In this document: positions 37,906-46,233 of the stretch, in pieces | How positions within the stretch are numbered: position 1 is the first letter of the stretch | How the letters are laid out: every line of letters starts with the position of its first letter | Notes under the pieces: generated by a model | The model's database searches: none | What the model was told of the DNA's origin: nothing | The model's input: only the letters and a program-made list of their open reading frames with translations | Position numbers and translations under genes: made by a program | NCBI GenBank assembly: GCA_022825505.1 | Contig: JAJDWR010000067.1 | Coordinates: 1 to 64,000, forward strand | Source of the DNA: Gammaproteobacteria bacterium | GTDB taxonomy: Bacteria > Pseudomonadota > Gammaproteobacteria > Steroidobacterales > Rariloculaceae | Direction of reading: 5' to 3' | DNA: 64,000 nt

Positions 37906-38726
37906 AGTGTTATTTCCCTGCGCGCGTCGGCCAGGCGGTCGAATTGCCGCGCCAACAGTGCCACGCGATGCGCGTTCAACCACTCGGCGAAGTCTCGCCG
38001 CGCCGGCCGACTGTCGCCCGAAATCGCTGCCGCTGTCCCCAGCAGATCTCCCAGGGTATCGACGTCCTCCCGAGTATCCAGCGTGACGGCACTCCACCCG
38101 GCTTCTCGACACAGACCACGAAGTTCCGAGCAGAGTCCCTGGGTGCTCCAGCCCAATTCCTTCAGGTCCGGCCACGGGCGGTTTGCTCCCATCAGAACCA
38201 CCCCACCGTCTTCGGCCGGTCCCAGAACAGCGTCCGCTTTCTGAAGACTCCGGGCGGCTTGCTCGAGGTAAGAGGCATCAAGGCCGGGACAGTCCGTGCC
38301 CAGGAAGATCAGCCTGCTAACGCCTCGGCGGCGCAGGTCGCTGTCAACACTGTTGATGCGTTCGCCCAAATTGCCATCTCGTTGAGGCACAACCCCGCAG
38401 ATTTCACCGCGACGCGTCTCGACTGAATCAGTCTGACTGGCGGTCCCGTCAATTGCCAGGCGGGACTTCCGGATTTGCACCGACTCGGTATTGATCATGG
38501 TCACGAGCCACTCAACGTCTCGCTGATTCGCGGGCGACAGCCACGTTGGACCAGGCCAGGAAAGCACGTCTTCCAGCGCACAGGCCAGGAGACAGGCGGC
38601 AGCTTCTTCCGCAAGGTCGCCGACCTCTGCCGCAAGCCTGCGCTTGGCGTTGGACGGTGCCTTCAACATGACCACGAGGTCTGTTCGGGCGGCTTCGGCT
38701 GAACCGTTAACGCTTGGAGTATCCAT
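37902..38726 (-). CDS. DUF2064 transferase, rSAM/selenodomain-associated transferase 1 type (TIGR04282-like)
   Basis: The product is 274 residues from ATG 38726. The family signature is seen in LVVMLKAPSNAKRRLA (altered form of KxPxxGxxKTRL), FLGTDCPGLDASYLEQAARSL, DAVLGPAEDGGVVLMG and ELGWSTQGL. The usual AEDGGYYLIG reads AEDGGVVLMG. These GT-A-like proteins pair with TIGR04283 proteins in small-molecule glycosylation operons. An insertion between about residues 85 and 125 (INTESVQIRKSRLAIDG) is not in the family core that I know. First gene of the overlapping four-gene operon. Confidence 0.85.
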   Translation of the reverse strand: MDTPSVNGSAEAARTDLVVMLKAPSNAKRRLAAEVGDLAEEAAACLLACALEDVLSWPGPTWLSPANQRDVEWLVTMINTESVQIRKSRLAIDGTASQTDSVETRRGEICGVVPQRDGNLGERINSVDSDLRRRGVSRLIFLGTDCPGLDASYLEQAARSLQKADAVLGPAEDGGVVLMGANRPWPDLKELGWSTQGLCSELRGLCREAGWSAVTLDTREDVDTLGDLLGTAAAISGDSRPARRDFAEWLNAHRVALLARQFDRLADARREITL

Positions 38727-38813
38727 ACTTGAGGCTTGCCGGCACGGGCCGGTTATGCTGTGCGCACAACAGTAGTATAGTGCCCGCTTCCACGGCATCC
38801 AGAGGCGGGAGAA

Positions 38814-39134
38814 ATGACGAAGTTGGCGGTGACCGATCGCGAAGGCCGGCAAGTCGAAGTCGACGGGCAGTCCGGCATGTCAGTGATGGAGAACATCCGG
38901 GATCTGGATGACAGCGTCGATGCCATCTGCGGAGGGCTTTGTTCCTGCGCCACCTGCCACGTCCATATAGACCCCGACTGGCTGGCAAAGTTGCCGCCCC
39001 GGCACGAAGAAGAAGACCTCTTGGTCAGCGAATCGATGTATTTCGATCCCGAGCGTTCCCGCCTGAGTTGCCAGATCATGCTCACCGACGACCTGGATGG
39101 ACTGACGCTGACCGTCGCGCCGGAGGAGTTCTAG
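38814..39134 (+). CDS. [2Fe-2S] ferredoxin, adrenodoxin/putidaredoxin type
   Basis: The 106-residue electron carrier has C39, C45, C48 and C86 in the spacing C-x5-C-x2-C-x37-C of vertebrate-type/ISC ferredoxins (ICGGLCSCATCH and LSCQI), plus an extra Cys43. The acidic patch HIDPDWLAKLPP and EEEDLL fits the reductase-binding surface. GGGAG precedes the ATG. It is divergent from the transferase operon across an 87-base gap and could serve the radical SAM protein or a P450; neither can be shown here. Confidence 0.93.
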   Translation: MTKLAVTDREGRQVEVDGQSGMSVMENIRDLDDSVDAICGGLCSCATCHVHIDPDWLAKLPPRHEEEDLLVSESMYFDPERSRLSCQIMLTDDLDGLTLTVAPEEF

Positions 39135-39181
39135 ACCAGGTTCCGTCCATCACGAATGGTGAAGTGACGCTCCGGGCTATA

Positions 39182-39739
39182 TCAGGACCATAGCCAACCG
39201 AACACGCCGCCGGTCAGAAAGCCGTAGATCAGCGCATCGCCGAAGCCCTTGAGGACGCTGCTCCACGGGCGGCCGAACCAGATCGCGTCTTGAACCGCGC
39301 CGACGCCATAGGCCATCCAGGTCATCGTGGTAGCCAGGCAAAATACCATCATGTACTCGGTGTCCGGAGCCAGCGTCAGGCGAGCCACGTAGGCGACCAG
39401 CGTGGCGACAGCTACATTCAGGGCGGCGCTCAACGCCATGTTCGGGCCCATGTTGGGAATGCCCCGGGGCACTACCGTGATGAATCCGGCGGCGCCTGTC
39501 TCGAACGCCTTGCGCACCCGCTCCTCCTTCATCGCCTCCGGCGAACCGGCGTGGGGGACCATGTACTGCCCCGGCGCCAGGTCCTGAGCGGCCAGGTTGG
39601 CGACCGTGCCCGCCTCGTCCGGCAATGGCGCGTAATCCTTCTTGTGCCACGGCAACACGGTCCAGATGAGCGCCGAGGCGACCCAGACCAGGGCGGCGGA
39701 CAGGAGGACGGGAAGAATCAGGGAAGCGGTAGTCACCAT
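39182..39739 (-). CDS. Inner-membrane protein of unknown function
   Basis: The product is 185 residues with about four membrane helices (about 5-28, 105-122, 127-148, 165-183). A soluble loop carries the sequence MVPHAGSPEAMKEERVRKAF and a turn GIPNMGPNMALSAALN. The MVPH and PNMG pattern recurs in uncharacterised small bacterial membrane proteins that I cannot name. It is divergent from the nitrogen-regulated cluster; the shared 235-base gap holds the NtrC-like sites, so joint control is possible. Confidence 0.75.
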   Translation of the reverse strand: MVTTASLILPVLLSAALVWVASALIWTVLPWHKKDYAPLPDEAGTVANLAAQDLAPGQYMVPHAGSPEAMKEERVRKAFETGAAGFITVVPRGIPNMGPNMALSAALNVAVATLVAYVARLTLAPDTEYMMVFCLATTMTWMAYGVGAVQDAIWFGRPWSSVLKGFGDALIYGFLTGGVFGWLWS

Positions 39740-39810
39740 GGTGGGTTTCCTTCAGTGAAGTGACAAACGGCTCAAATCATAGCCCGTGCAGCGGGCTACC
39801 GGAAGCTGCC

Positions 39811-39847
39811 GCGCCGTTCTGGTGCCGGACCCGTCCCAACGTGGTGC
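39811..39847 (+). promoter_or_regulatory. Two NtrC-like binding sites
   Basis: GCGCC-N5-GGTGC at 39811-39825 is one base from the NtrC consensus GCACC-N5-GGTGC, and a weaker GTCCC-N5-GGTGC lies at 39833-39847. The two are 22 bases apart (two helical turns) and about 66-100 bases upstream of a sigma-54 promoter, the usual enhancer arrangement. Confidence 0.55.
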
Positions 39848-39912
39848 GCATTCCATGCGGCTTGGGGTTCGATGAATTTTCAACCTATTGAAATTTAAGA
39901 AAAAACCATTCT

Positions 39913-39928
39913 TGGCACGGATAGTGCA
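39913..39928 (+). promoter_or_regulatory. Sigma-54 (RpoN) promoter for the porin-glnK-amtB operon
   Basis: TGGCACGGATAGTGCA keeps the invariant GG and GC dinucleotides of the -24/-12 promoter with exact spacing (consensus TGGCACG-N4-TTGC; one mismatch, G for T). It lies 47 bases before the ATG of the porin gene. With the genes it precedes, nitrogen-limitation control by NtrC is the obvious reading. Confidence 0.82.
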
Positions 39929-39974
39929 TGACTTGCACGTCATTTTGCAAGACAACACTCAGGAGGACATTGCA

Positions 39975-40595
39975 ATGACGATTGCACGATCACTGATACT
40001 ACTCGCGTTCACGGCGGTTCCGGCCGTGTCCATGGCCCAGGTCTCGGCCAATTTCGGCATGGTCAGCGACTACATCTACCGGGGCATTTTCCAGTCGAGT
40101 TCATCGGCCTCCGCGGGTCTCGACTTCGAGCACGACAGTGGGTTCTACATCGGTACCTGGGGCGCGGACGTCGGCCAGGGGATCGAGACGGACCTGTATT
40201 TCGGCATTGGCGGCTCCGCAGGCGATCTCGGTTGGGGCGTCGGCTTTACGGGTTACTACTACACCGACGACTGGGACGACACCTACGAGGAAATCAATCT
40301 CGGCGTGAGCTACGGCGGCCTGTCGGTGGATCTGGCTGTCAACGGGGAATACGGCGATCAGAAGTATTCCTTCGCTTCGGTCAGCTACGGGTTCGATGGT
40401 GGTGCCTACATCACGTTCGGCACTTTCGGCCAGGACTTCGAAGGCAGTTACGGTGAACTCGGTTACGGCTTCGATTTCATGGGCCTCGACCTGTCCATGG
40501 CGGTGGTGGCCAGCAGCGATCTGGGTCCGAGCCAGGACGGCGGCGACATCGCCCTGACCTTCGGCGTGACCAGGGGCATCTCGTTCGGTGAATGA
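39975..40595 (+). CDS. TorF-family putative outer-membrane porin
   Basis: ATG 39975 follows AGGAGGA by seven bases and begins a signal peptide (cleavage after SMA). The 206-residue mature-barrel protein has alternating aromatic/Gly beta strands: VSANFGMVSDYIYRGIFQS at the N-terminus, repeated YxxxG strands, and a C-terminal strand with Phe near the end. This matches the TIGR02001/TorF group, which commonly lies next to glnK-amtB in proteobacteria and is thought to admit small nitrogenous solutes; the exact role is not proven. Confidence 0.88.
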   Translation: MTIARSLILLAFTAVPAVSMAQVSANFGMVSDYIYRGIFQSSSSASAGLDFEHDSGFYIGTWGADVGQGIETDLYFGIGGSAGDLGWGVGFTGYYYTDDWDDTYEEINLGVSYGGLSVDLAVNGEYGDQKYSFASVSYGFDGGAYITFGTFGQDFEGSYGELGYGFDFMGLDLSMAVVASSDLGPSQDGGDIALTFGVTRGISFGE

Positions 40596-40976
<381 letters not shown>

Positions 40977-40994
40977 GCAGGAGGAGAAATCAAC

Positions 40995-42242
40995 ATGGAA
41001 ATTGCAGAACTCAGCTACGCGCTGGATACATTTTATTTCCTCGTCATGGGCGCGCTGGTCATGTGGATGGCCGCGGGATTCACCATGCTCGAGGCCGGGT
41101 TGGTGCGTGCAAAGAACACGGCCGAGATTCTTACCAAGAATGTCGGCCTGTATTCGATTGCCTGCATCATGTACATGCTGTGCGGCTACGGGATCATGTA
41201 CGGCGACGGTAACGGCGTGATTCCCGGAATCGGCCTGTTGACCGCTGCGGACAACGCGGCGTCGGACGTGATCGCGGGCGGCGACGACGCGCCGTACTAT
41301 TCGAGCCTGTCGGACTTCTTCTTCCAGGTGGTCTTCGTGGCGACGGCCATGTCCATCGTCTCGGGCGCCGTGGCGGAACGCATGAAACTGTTCTCGTTCT
41401 TCGCCTTCGCCGTGATCCTCACCGGATTCATCTATCCCATCCAGGGCTACTGGAAGTGGGGCGGCGGCTGGCTGGACGCGGCCGGATTCCTTGATTTTGC
41501 AGGATCGGGCGTGGTGCACATGTGCGGTGGCGCCGCGGCCCTGGCTGGTGTCCTGCTGCTTGGCGCCCGAAAGGGCAAGTACGGTCCGTTGGGCGAAGTC
41601 CGGGCGATCCCGGGCGCAAACCTGCCGCTTTCGGCGTTGGGCACACTGATCCTCTGGCTTGGGTGGTTCGGCTTCAATGGCGGCTCGGAACTCATGATCT
41701 CCAACGTCGACGAAGCCAACGCGGTGTCGCTGGTCATAGTCAACACCAACATGGCGGCCGCAGGCGGCCTGGTGGCGGCCCTGATGACGGCCCGGCTCTG
41801 GTTCGGCAAGGCAGATCTGACGATGACCCTCAACGGCGCTCTGGCCGGCCTGGTCGCCATCACCGCGGAGCCATTGACGCCCTCACCGCTGCTCGCAACG
41901 ATCATCGGGGCCATCGGCGGCATTATCGTTGTGTTCTCCATCGTCATGTTGGATCGTAAGCTGAAGATTGACGATCCTGTCGGCGCCATTTCGGTTCACG
42001 GCGTGGTCGGCATTTGGGGGCTGTTGGCCGTGGTGCTGTCCAACCCCGACGCATCTATCGGCGCCCAGTTGCTCGGCATCGTCTCGATCTTCGTCTGGGT
42101 CTTCGTGACGAGTCTCGCGGTCTGGTTCGTGTTATCCAAGGCAATGGGAATCCGCGTCTCCGAAGAAGAGGAGTACGAAGGTGTTGACATCGGCGAATGC
42201 GGTGTCGAAGCCTATCCGGAGTTCGTGGAAGTACCCGAATAA
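40995..42242 (+). CDS. amtB: Ammonium transporter
   Basis: The 415-residue inner-membrane protein has 11 predicted helices. The AMT family signature is present in SGVVHMCGGAAALAGVLLLGARKG (pore His of the first pair), LGWFGFNGGSE and ISVHGVVGIWGLLAV (second pore His), and AGFTMLEAGLVRAKNTAEIL lies in the first helix pair. No signal peptide is visible, unlike E. coli AmtB. It is coupled to glnK by a 18-base gap and followed by a terminator. Confidence 0.96.
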   Translation: MEIAELSYALDTFYFLVMGALVMWMAAGFTMLEAGLVRAKNTAEILTKNVGLYSIACIMYMLCGYGIMYGDGNGVIPGIGLLTAADNAASDVIAGGDDAPYYSSLSDFFFQVVFVATAMSIVSGAVAERMKLFSFFAFAVILTGFIYPIQGYWKWGGGWLDAAGFLDFAGSGVVHMCGGAAALAGVLLLGARKGKYGPLGEVRAIPGANLPLSALGTLILWLGWFGFNGGSELMISNVDEANAVSLVIVNTNMAAAGGLVAALMTARLWFGKADLTMTLNGALAGLVAITAEPLTPSPLLATIIGAIGGIIVVFSIVMLDRKLKIDDPVGAISVHGVVGIWGLLAVVLSNPDASIGAQLLGIVSIFVWVFVTSLAVWFVLSKAMGIRVSEEEEYEGVDIGECGVEAYPEFVEVPE

Positions 42243-42268
42243 TCGACTTCGGAATCCCTCCGTTGATT

Positions 42269-42301
42269 GCCGCAGTCTTCCGGGGCTGCGGCATTTTTTT
42301 C
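42269..42301 (+). terminator. Rho-independent terminator after amtB
   Basis: A seven-base-pair stem GCCGCAG/CTGCGGC (42269-42275 with 42286-42292) with a ten-base loop is followed by a run of eight T. It ends the nitrogen-regulated operon 27 bases after amtB. Confidence 0.88.
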
Positions 42302-42334
42302 TCCGCGCTTGCGCGCGATGAGGAACGCCATTGT

Positions 42335-42511
42335 TCAACCGCTGGTCTGACGTCCGGTGAAGCCTTCGAACAAGCCTTCGATTCGGGCCATGCGTTCGCG
42401 CAGATCGCCGACGTCCCGGCGAATCTCGCGCAGGCTGCCTTCGAGAACGCGCCAAAGCCCTATCCCGGTGCCCGCGATGGTCAGAATGATTGCGATTGTT
42501 TCCATATCCAT
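42335..42511 (-). CDS. Small single-helix membrane protein (58 residues)
   Basis: This gene is short but well formed. It starts ATG at 42511 and gives a product with an N-terminal hydrophobic helix (IAIILTIAGTGIGLW) followed by an amphipathic, charged helix LREIRRDVGDLRERMARIE and ending GLFEGFTGRQ. The RxDVxDLRERMARxEGLFEGF pattern recurs in small bacterial proteins of unknown function that I have seen as XhlA-like or hypothetical. It lies between the amtB terminator and the SDR gene. Confidence 0.65.
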   Translation of the reverse strand: MDMETIAIILTIAGTGIGLWRVLEGSLREIRRDVGDLRERMARIEGLFEGFTGRQTSG

Positions 42512-42592
42512 GACGGAAGATTAGCATGGGAGAGTGGCAGCGGCGGAGCGCAAATCCGTGCAAAGCAGCCAGTTTTGCGCAACGCCGGACAC

Positions 42593-43354
42593 CTATAATC
42601 GAACCGCACCGTCGATTTCCAGCACGCGTCCGTTCATGTAATCGTTTTCCAGCAGGTAGAGTGCCGCGTGGGCGATTTCTTCGGGGTCGCAGAGTCGTCC
42701 GGCGGGAATTCCTGCCGCGACTTTCTCCAGAATCTCGGGCCGCATGCTGGCGACCATTTCCGTCCTGACGAACCCCGGAGCGATGGCGTTGACGCGGATG
42801 CCGTGCCGTGCCAGTTCCTTGGCCCAAACGACGGTCAGCGCGGCGACGCCGGCCTTGGAGGCGGAGTAATTTGTCTGCCCGAAGTTGCCCGCCCTGGAGA
42901 CGCTGGACAGGTTGATGATGCAGCCGCGATTCCTGAGGCGGATCATGTGCGCTGCGGCTTCCCGGCCGCACAGGAAGACGCCCGTCAGGTTGACGTCAAT
43001 GACGGCCTGCCACTGCTCAAGGCTCAGCTTGTCGACGATCTCTCCTTCCTTCGCTTTCACCAGCAGGCCGTCGCGGAGTATTCCCGCGTTGTTGATCAGC
43101 GCGTCCAGCCGGCCAAAATCCGCCACTGCCCGCTCGAACAGTCGTTCGACCTCCGTTTCCTTGCTGACATCGGCGCCGTAGCATCCGACTTCGGCGCCCA
43201 ATGCCTCGCAGGCCTGCCGCGTGTTGCCGAGGCCTTCTTCGTCGAGATCCACCAGTACCGGAACGGCGCCGCGCGAGGCCACGCCCTGGGCCATCGCCGC
43301 GCCCAGACCCCGGGCCGCACCGGTAATCAGGATCACGCTGTCTTCGAGATTCAT
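42593..43354 (-). CDS. SDR-family 3-oxoacyl-ACP reductase-like oxidoreductase
   Basis: The 253-residue classical short-chain dehydrogenase has the cofactor loop ITGAARGLGAAMAQG, NNAG at about 89-92, and the catalytic Ser-Tyr-Lys in INLSSVSRAGNFGQTNYSAS followed by Lys. The FabG-like IRVNAIAPGFVRTEM and YMNGRVLEIDG are also present. Between NNAG and the catalytic Ser there is a somewhat long loop (KAKEGEIVDKLSLEQW) typical of FabG-like proteins acting on other acyl or polyol substrates. Its ATG overlaps the stop of the ABC gene (ATGA), so the two are made together. Confidence 0.88.
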   Translation of the reverse strand: MNLEDSVILITGAARGLGAAMAQGVASRGAVPVLVDLDEEGLGNTRQACEALGAEVGCYGADVSKETEVERLFERAVADFGRLDALINNAGILRDGLLVKAKEGEIVDKLSLEQWQAVIDVNLTGVFLCGREAAAHMIRLRNRGCIINLSSVSRAGNFGQTNYSASKAGVAALTVVWAKELARHGIRVNAIAPGFVRTEMVASMRPEILEKVAAGIPAGRLCDPEEIAHAALYLLENDYMNGRVLEIDGAVRL

Positions 43355-44895
43355 GCCTGAGTTCTCCGTCGTTCATGTGAATTCAGTTCCTGCGCATGTA
43401 GCACGCTCGACCCGACGATCCTGCCGTCCATCAACTCCAGCAGCCGGTTGAAGGGTGCGGGGGTGTCGCTCAGATGGCTGGCCGACACGAGTTGCGTACC
43501 TCGCGCGATGATCTGCTCAAGTTCCCTGTTGACGAGATTCCGGTTTTCGTGGTCCAGACCCTCCCACGGCTCGTCCAGCAGCAGAACCCTGGGTTTGTGC
43601 ACTACGGCACGGGCAATCAGCACGCGGCGGAACTGGCCGTAGGACAGCGTCCTGATGTTGCGGCCCGCCAGGTCCGCAAGCCTGAACTGTTCCAGCAGTT
43701 CGTCCACCAGGGCCGTTTCGGCAGCCGTCATGCGGCGCGTCTGGCCGATGCTCGAATCGAAGCCGGAATAGATGCACTGACGCGCCGTGGAAGGGTACCA
43801 GTAGCCGGCCTGCAATTCCGGTGAGACCCAGGCGACCTGTTTGCGCAGATCCCATACGTTGTCCGGGTTTTCGATACCAGGGAACTGAATCGAGCCCCCC
43901 AGCGCCGGTCGCAGCTGACCGTGCAGCATGCGCAGGAAGGTGCTCTTGCCGGAACCGTTGGGTCCACGCACCAGCCAGTGCTCCCCGCGCACCAGGCGCC
44001 AGTCGATACCCGCCAGCACCTGCCGTTCGTCCAGCCACACGTCGCCCTGTTCGATCTGGATGATCACGTCCAAGCCCGGCTCCGCCCGAATGTTGCGTGC
44101 TACCGCTGACGTGCTTGCGACGGTCGACTCCGGCCCGGCCGATGGGACGGAACCGGATGCAACCGCACGGGACTCGACGACGCGGCCGTCTTCCAAACGC
44201 AGCATCCGGTTGATGGAGCGAGGCAGGTCCGATGCATCGTGGTACGAGCACATGACCGTGGTATGCGCGCTGATACTGTCGATGGTCTCCTTGAGCCGCT
44301 GCCGGGACCGGCTGTCCAGGCCCGCCGCGGGCTCGTCCAGAATCAGGACTTCGGGCTCGAATCCCAGGCCGCGTGCAATCAGCACGCGCCGCTGTTCGCC
44401 CCGGGAAAGCTCGAGGAACGGCCGCTGTGCCAGGTGTGTCAGGCCGAGTTCGTTCAGAATTCGTGCGGCGCGTTCGAGTTCGCCGGGTTGAGGGTCGCGT
44501 CGCGGCACGTCCGTACGGAAGATGCCCGAGAGCACCACTTCCAGGGCGAGGAAATTCCACTTCAGCTGCGTGTAGCGGTCCTGCAGTTCATGGCCCACCA
44601 GGGTGATCCGGCCGAGCGCCTGCACGGCGTCGACCTGCAGTTCTCCGCCGAAATCGTAACGGCGGGTGCCCCGGCCCGCGTTGGGCCAGAGCTGGCCTGC
44701 GACGAGCCTCAGGAAGCTCGTCTTGCCGCTGCCGTTGGCGCCGGTCACCGCCCAATGTTCGCCCGGCAACAGCGCCCAGTTGATATCGTGCAGAACCGTA
44801 TGGCCCAGCAACTTCACGTCCACCTCGCTCAATTGCACGATGGGACGACGACGAGTCGGCTTTTGCGTGTCGACGTCTGGGCTCGGGCGAATCAT
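43351..44895 (-). CDS. Double ABC ATPase, ModF-like
   Basis: From ATG 44895 the product is 514 residues with two complete ABC ATPase domains and no membrane segment. Domain 1 has Walker A GANGSGKTS, signature LSRGEQRR and Walker B VLILDEPAAGLD. Domain 2 has GPNGSGKST, LSYGQFRR and VLLLDEPWEGLD. The order and length match ModF/PhrA, a soluble tandem ATPase linked to molybdate uptake in E. coli, but no molybdate permease genes are nearby. A TATAAT ends eight bases before the ATG on the coding strand, so the message may be nearly leaderless. It is coupled to the SDR gene. Confidence 0.85.
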   Translation of the reverse strand: MIRPSPDVDTQKPTRRRPIVQLSEVDVKLLGHTVLHDINWALLPGEHWAVTGANGSGKTSFLRLVAGQLWPNAGRGTRRYDFGGELQVDAVQALGRITLVGHELQDRYTQLKWNFLALEVVLSGIFRTDVPRRDPQPGELERAARILNELGLTHLAQRPFLELSRGEQRRVLIARGLGFEPEVLILDEPAAGLDSRSRQRLKETIDSISAHTTVMCSYHDASDLPRSINRMLRLEDGRVVESRAVASGSVPSAGPESTVASTSAVARNIRAEPGLDVIIQIEQGDVWLDERQVLAGIDWRLVRGEHWLVRGPNGSGKSTFLRMLHGQLRPALGGSIQFPGIENPDNVWDLRKQVAWVSPELQAGYWYPSTARQCIYSGFDSSIGQTRRMTAAETALVDELLEQFRLADLAGRNIRTLSYGQFRRVLIARAVVHKPRVLLLDEPWEGLDHENRNLVNRELEQIIARGTQLVSASHLSDTPAPFNRLLELMDGRIVGSSVLHAQELNSHERRRTQA

Positions 44896-45056
44896 CGCGC
44901 GGATTATACGGGGAATCATCCGAACGATCGGCGGCTTCCGGCAGCCCGCGGTACGAATTCCGCGTCGCGCCGAGACCGTCCAGCCTCGCTGGACTTCACT
45001 CCTTGCGCGGTCGGCGCTACGCTTTCCGGCCACGGTCCAAGCGCGGACAGCCGAAA

Positions 45057-46046
45057 ATGACCGACATACTGCCGACCGCAGAAGACGTGAGGATAGCTTC
45101 GACCCGGCTTCGATCACGGATCATGCCTTCCCCGATACTGGAGTCGGAGGAACTGAACCGCCGCACCGGTTGCCGTGTGCTGATCAAGGCGGAGTCCCTG
45201 CAGCATGGGGGTAGCTTCAAGATACGGGGCGCTCTGAACGGCCTTCTGGGCCTCAGCCAATCCGAGCGGCGCGCCGGGGTGGTTACGTTTTCCTCTGGAA
45301 ATCACGCGCAGGGTGTTGCCCTGGCCGCCAGGCGGCTGGGCATGCAGGCGACCATCGTCATGCCGCGGGATGCGCCGCGGATCAAGCGGCTGGGCACGGA
45401 GCAGGCGGGCGCCCGAGTCGTTCTGTACGATCGGTATACTGAGGACAGGGAGCGCATTGGAGCCGATCTGGCGGCTCGCAGCGGCGCGCTGCTGCTGCCG
45501 CCGTTCGATCACCCTGGCATCATCGCAGGACAAGGCACGGTAGGCTTGGAGATTGCGCGGTTCGCCCGCGACAGCGGGGTGCGGCTGGAGGCGCTTTATT
45601 CCCCTTGTGGCGGCGGCGGTCTGATTGCCGGGTGCGCATTGGCGATGGAAGCGATCTTTCCCGAATGCGACCTGTTTGCCGTGGAGCCGGAAGGATACGC
45701 CGAGACAAAACGCTCGCTGGAATCCGGCCGCCGGCAACGGGTCAGGGGCGATCCGCCCACGCTCTGCGACGCGCTCATGGCTCCCACTCCCGGTGCGATC
45801 ACCTTCGCCATCAATCGGCGGCGGCTTGCGGGCGGTCTTGAGGTCCCGGACGCTCGGGCGGCACAAGGCGTCGCCTTCGCCGCCAGATACCTCAAGCTGG
45901 TCCTGGAACCATCCGGTGCCATCGCACTCGCTGCGTTGCTGGACGGTGCGGCCGCGGCCCGCGAATGCGTGGCCGTCGTATTGAGCGGCGCCAATGTCGA
46001 TCCGGAACGCCTGTGCGAGATCATCGCCGGTCACCCGGACCCGTGA
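45057..46046 (+). CDS. Threonine/serine dehydratase-like PLP enzyme
   Basis: The 329-residue fold-type II PLP enzyme carries the Schiff-base Lys in HGGSFKIRGALN, the substrate loop FSSGNHAQGVALAA and the phosphate-binding SPCGGGGLIAGCALA. A C-terminal LSGANVDPERL replaces the usual regulatory ACT domain. It is short, like catabolic threonine dehydratase or serine racemase, so the choice between L-Thr/L-Ser deamination and racemisation cannot be made. Divergent from the ABC gene across 160 bases; ATG 45057 is used rather than the 45003 start. Confidence 0.87.
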   Translation: MTDILPTAEDVRIASTRLRSRIMPSPILESEELNRRTGCRVLIKAESLQHGGSFKIRGALNGLLGLSQSERRAGVVTFSSGNHAQGVALAARRLGMQATIVMPRDAPRIKRLGTEQAGARVVLYDRYTEDRERIGADLAARSGALLLPPFDHPGIIAGQGTVGLEIARFARDSGVRLEALYSPCGGGGLIAGCALAMEAIFPECDLFAVEPEGYAETKRSLESGRRQRVRGDPPTLCDALMAPTPGAITFAINRRRLAGGLEVPDARAAQGVAFAARYLKLVLEPSGAIALAALLDGAAAARECVAVVLSGANVDPERLCEIIAGHPDP

Positions 46047-46233
46047 TTTTCTCCGACGCAGGCTCCCGGGCAAAGCGAGATCAACGCGAACCTTGAATTC
46101 GGGATAAGATGAGCCTGCAGCCGAAGATAGACGTTACCTTGCGCAAAAGGTCCGTGAGCCTTTGCAGTATTTTGGTCCGCCATGTGGTCTAACCAGTCGA
46201 CTTCGAACACCTCTATCGGCTGAAAGCAGCGCC

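Noticed and set aside
34798-38726. Arsenosugar biosynthesis operon
   Set aside because: The transferases fit, but the radical SAM protein lacks the ArsS signature and arsM is not present; kept only as an alternative.
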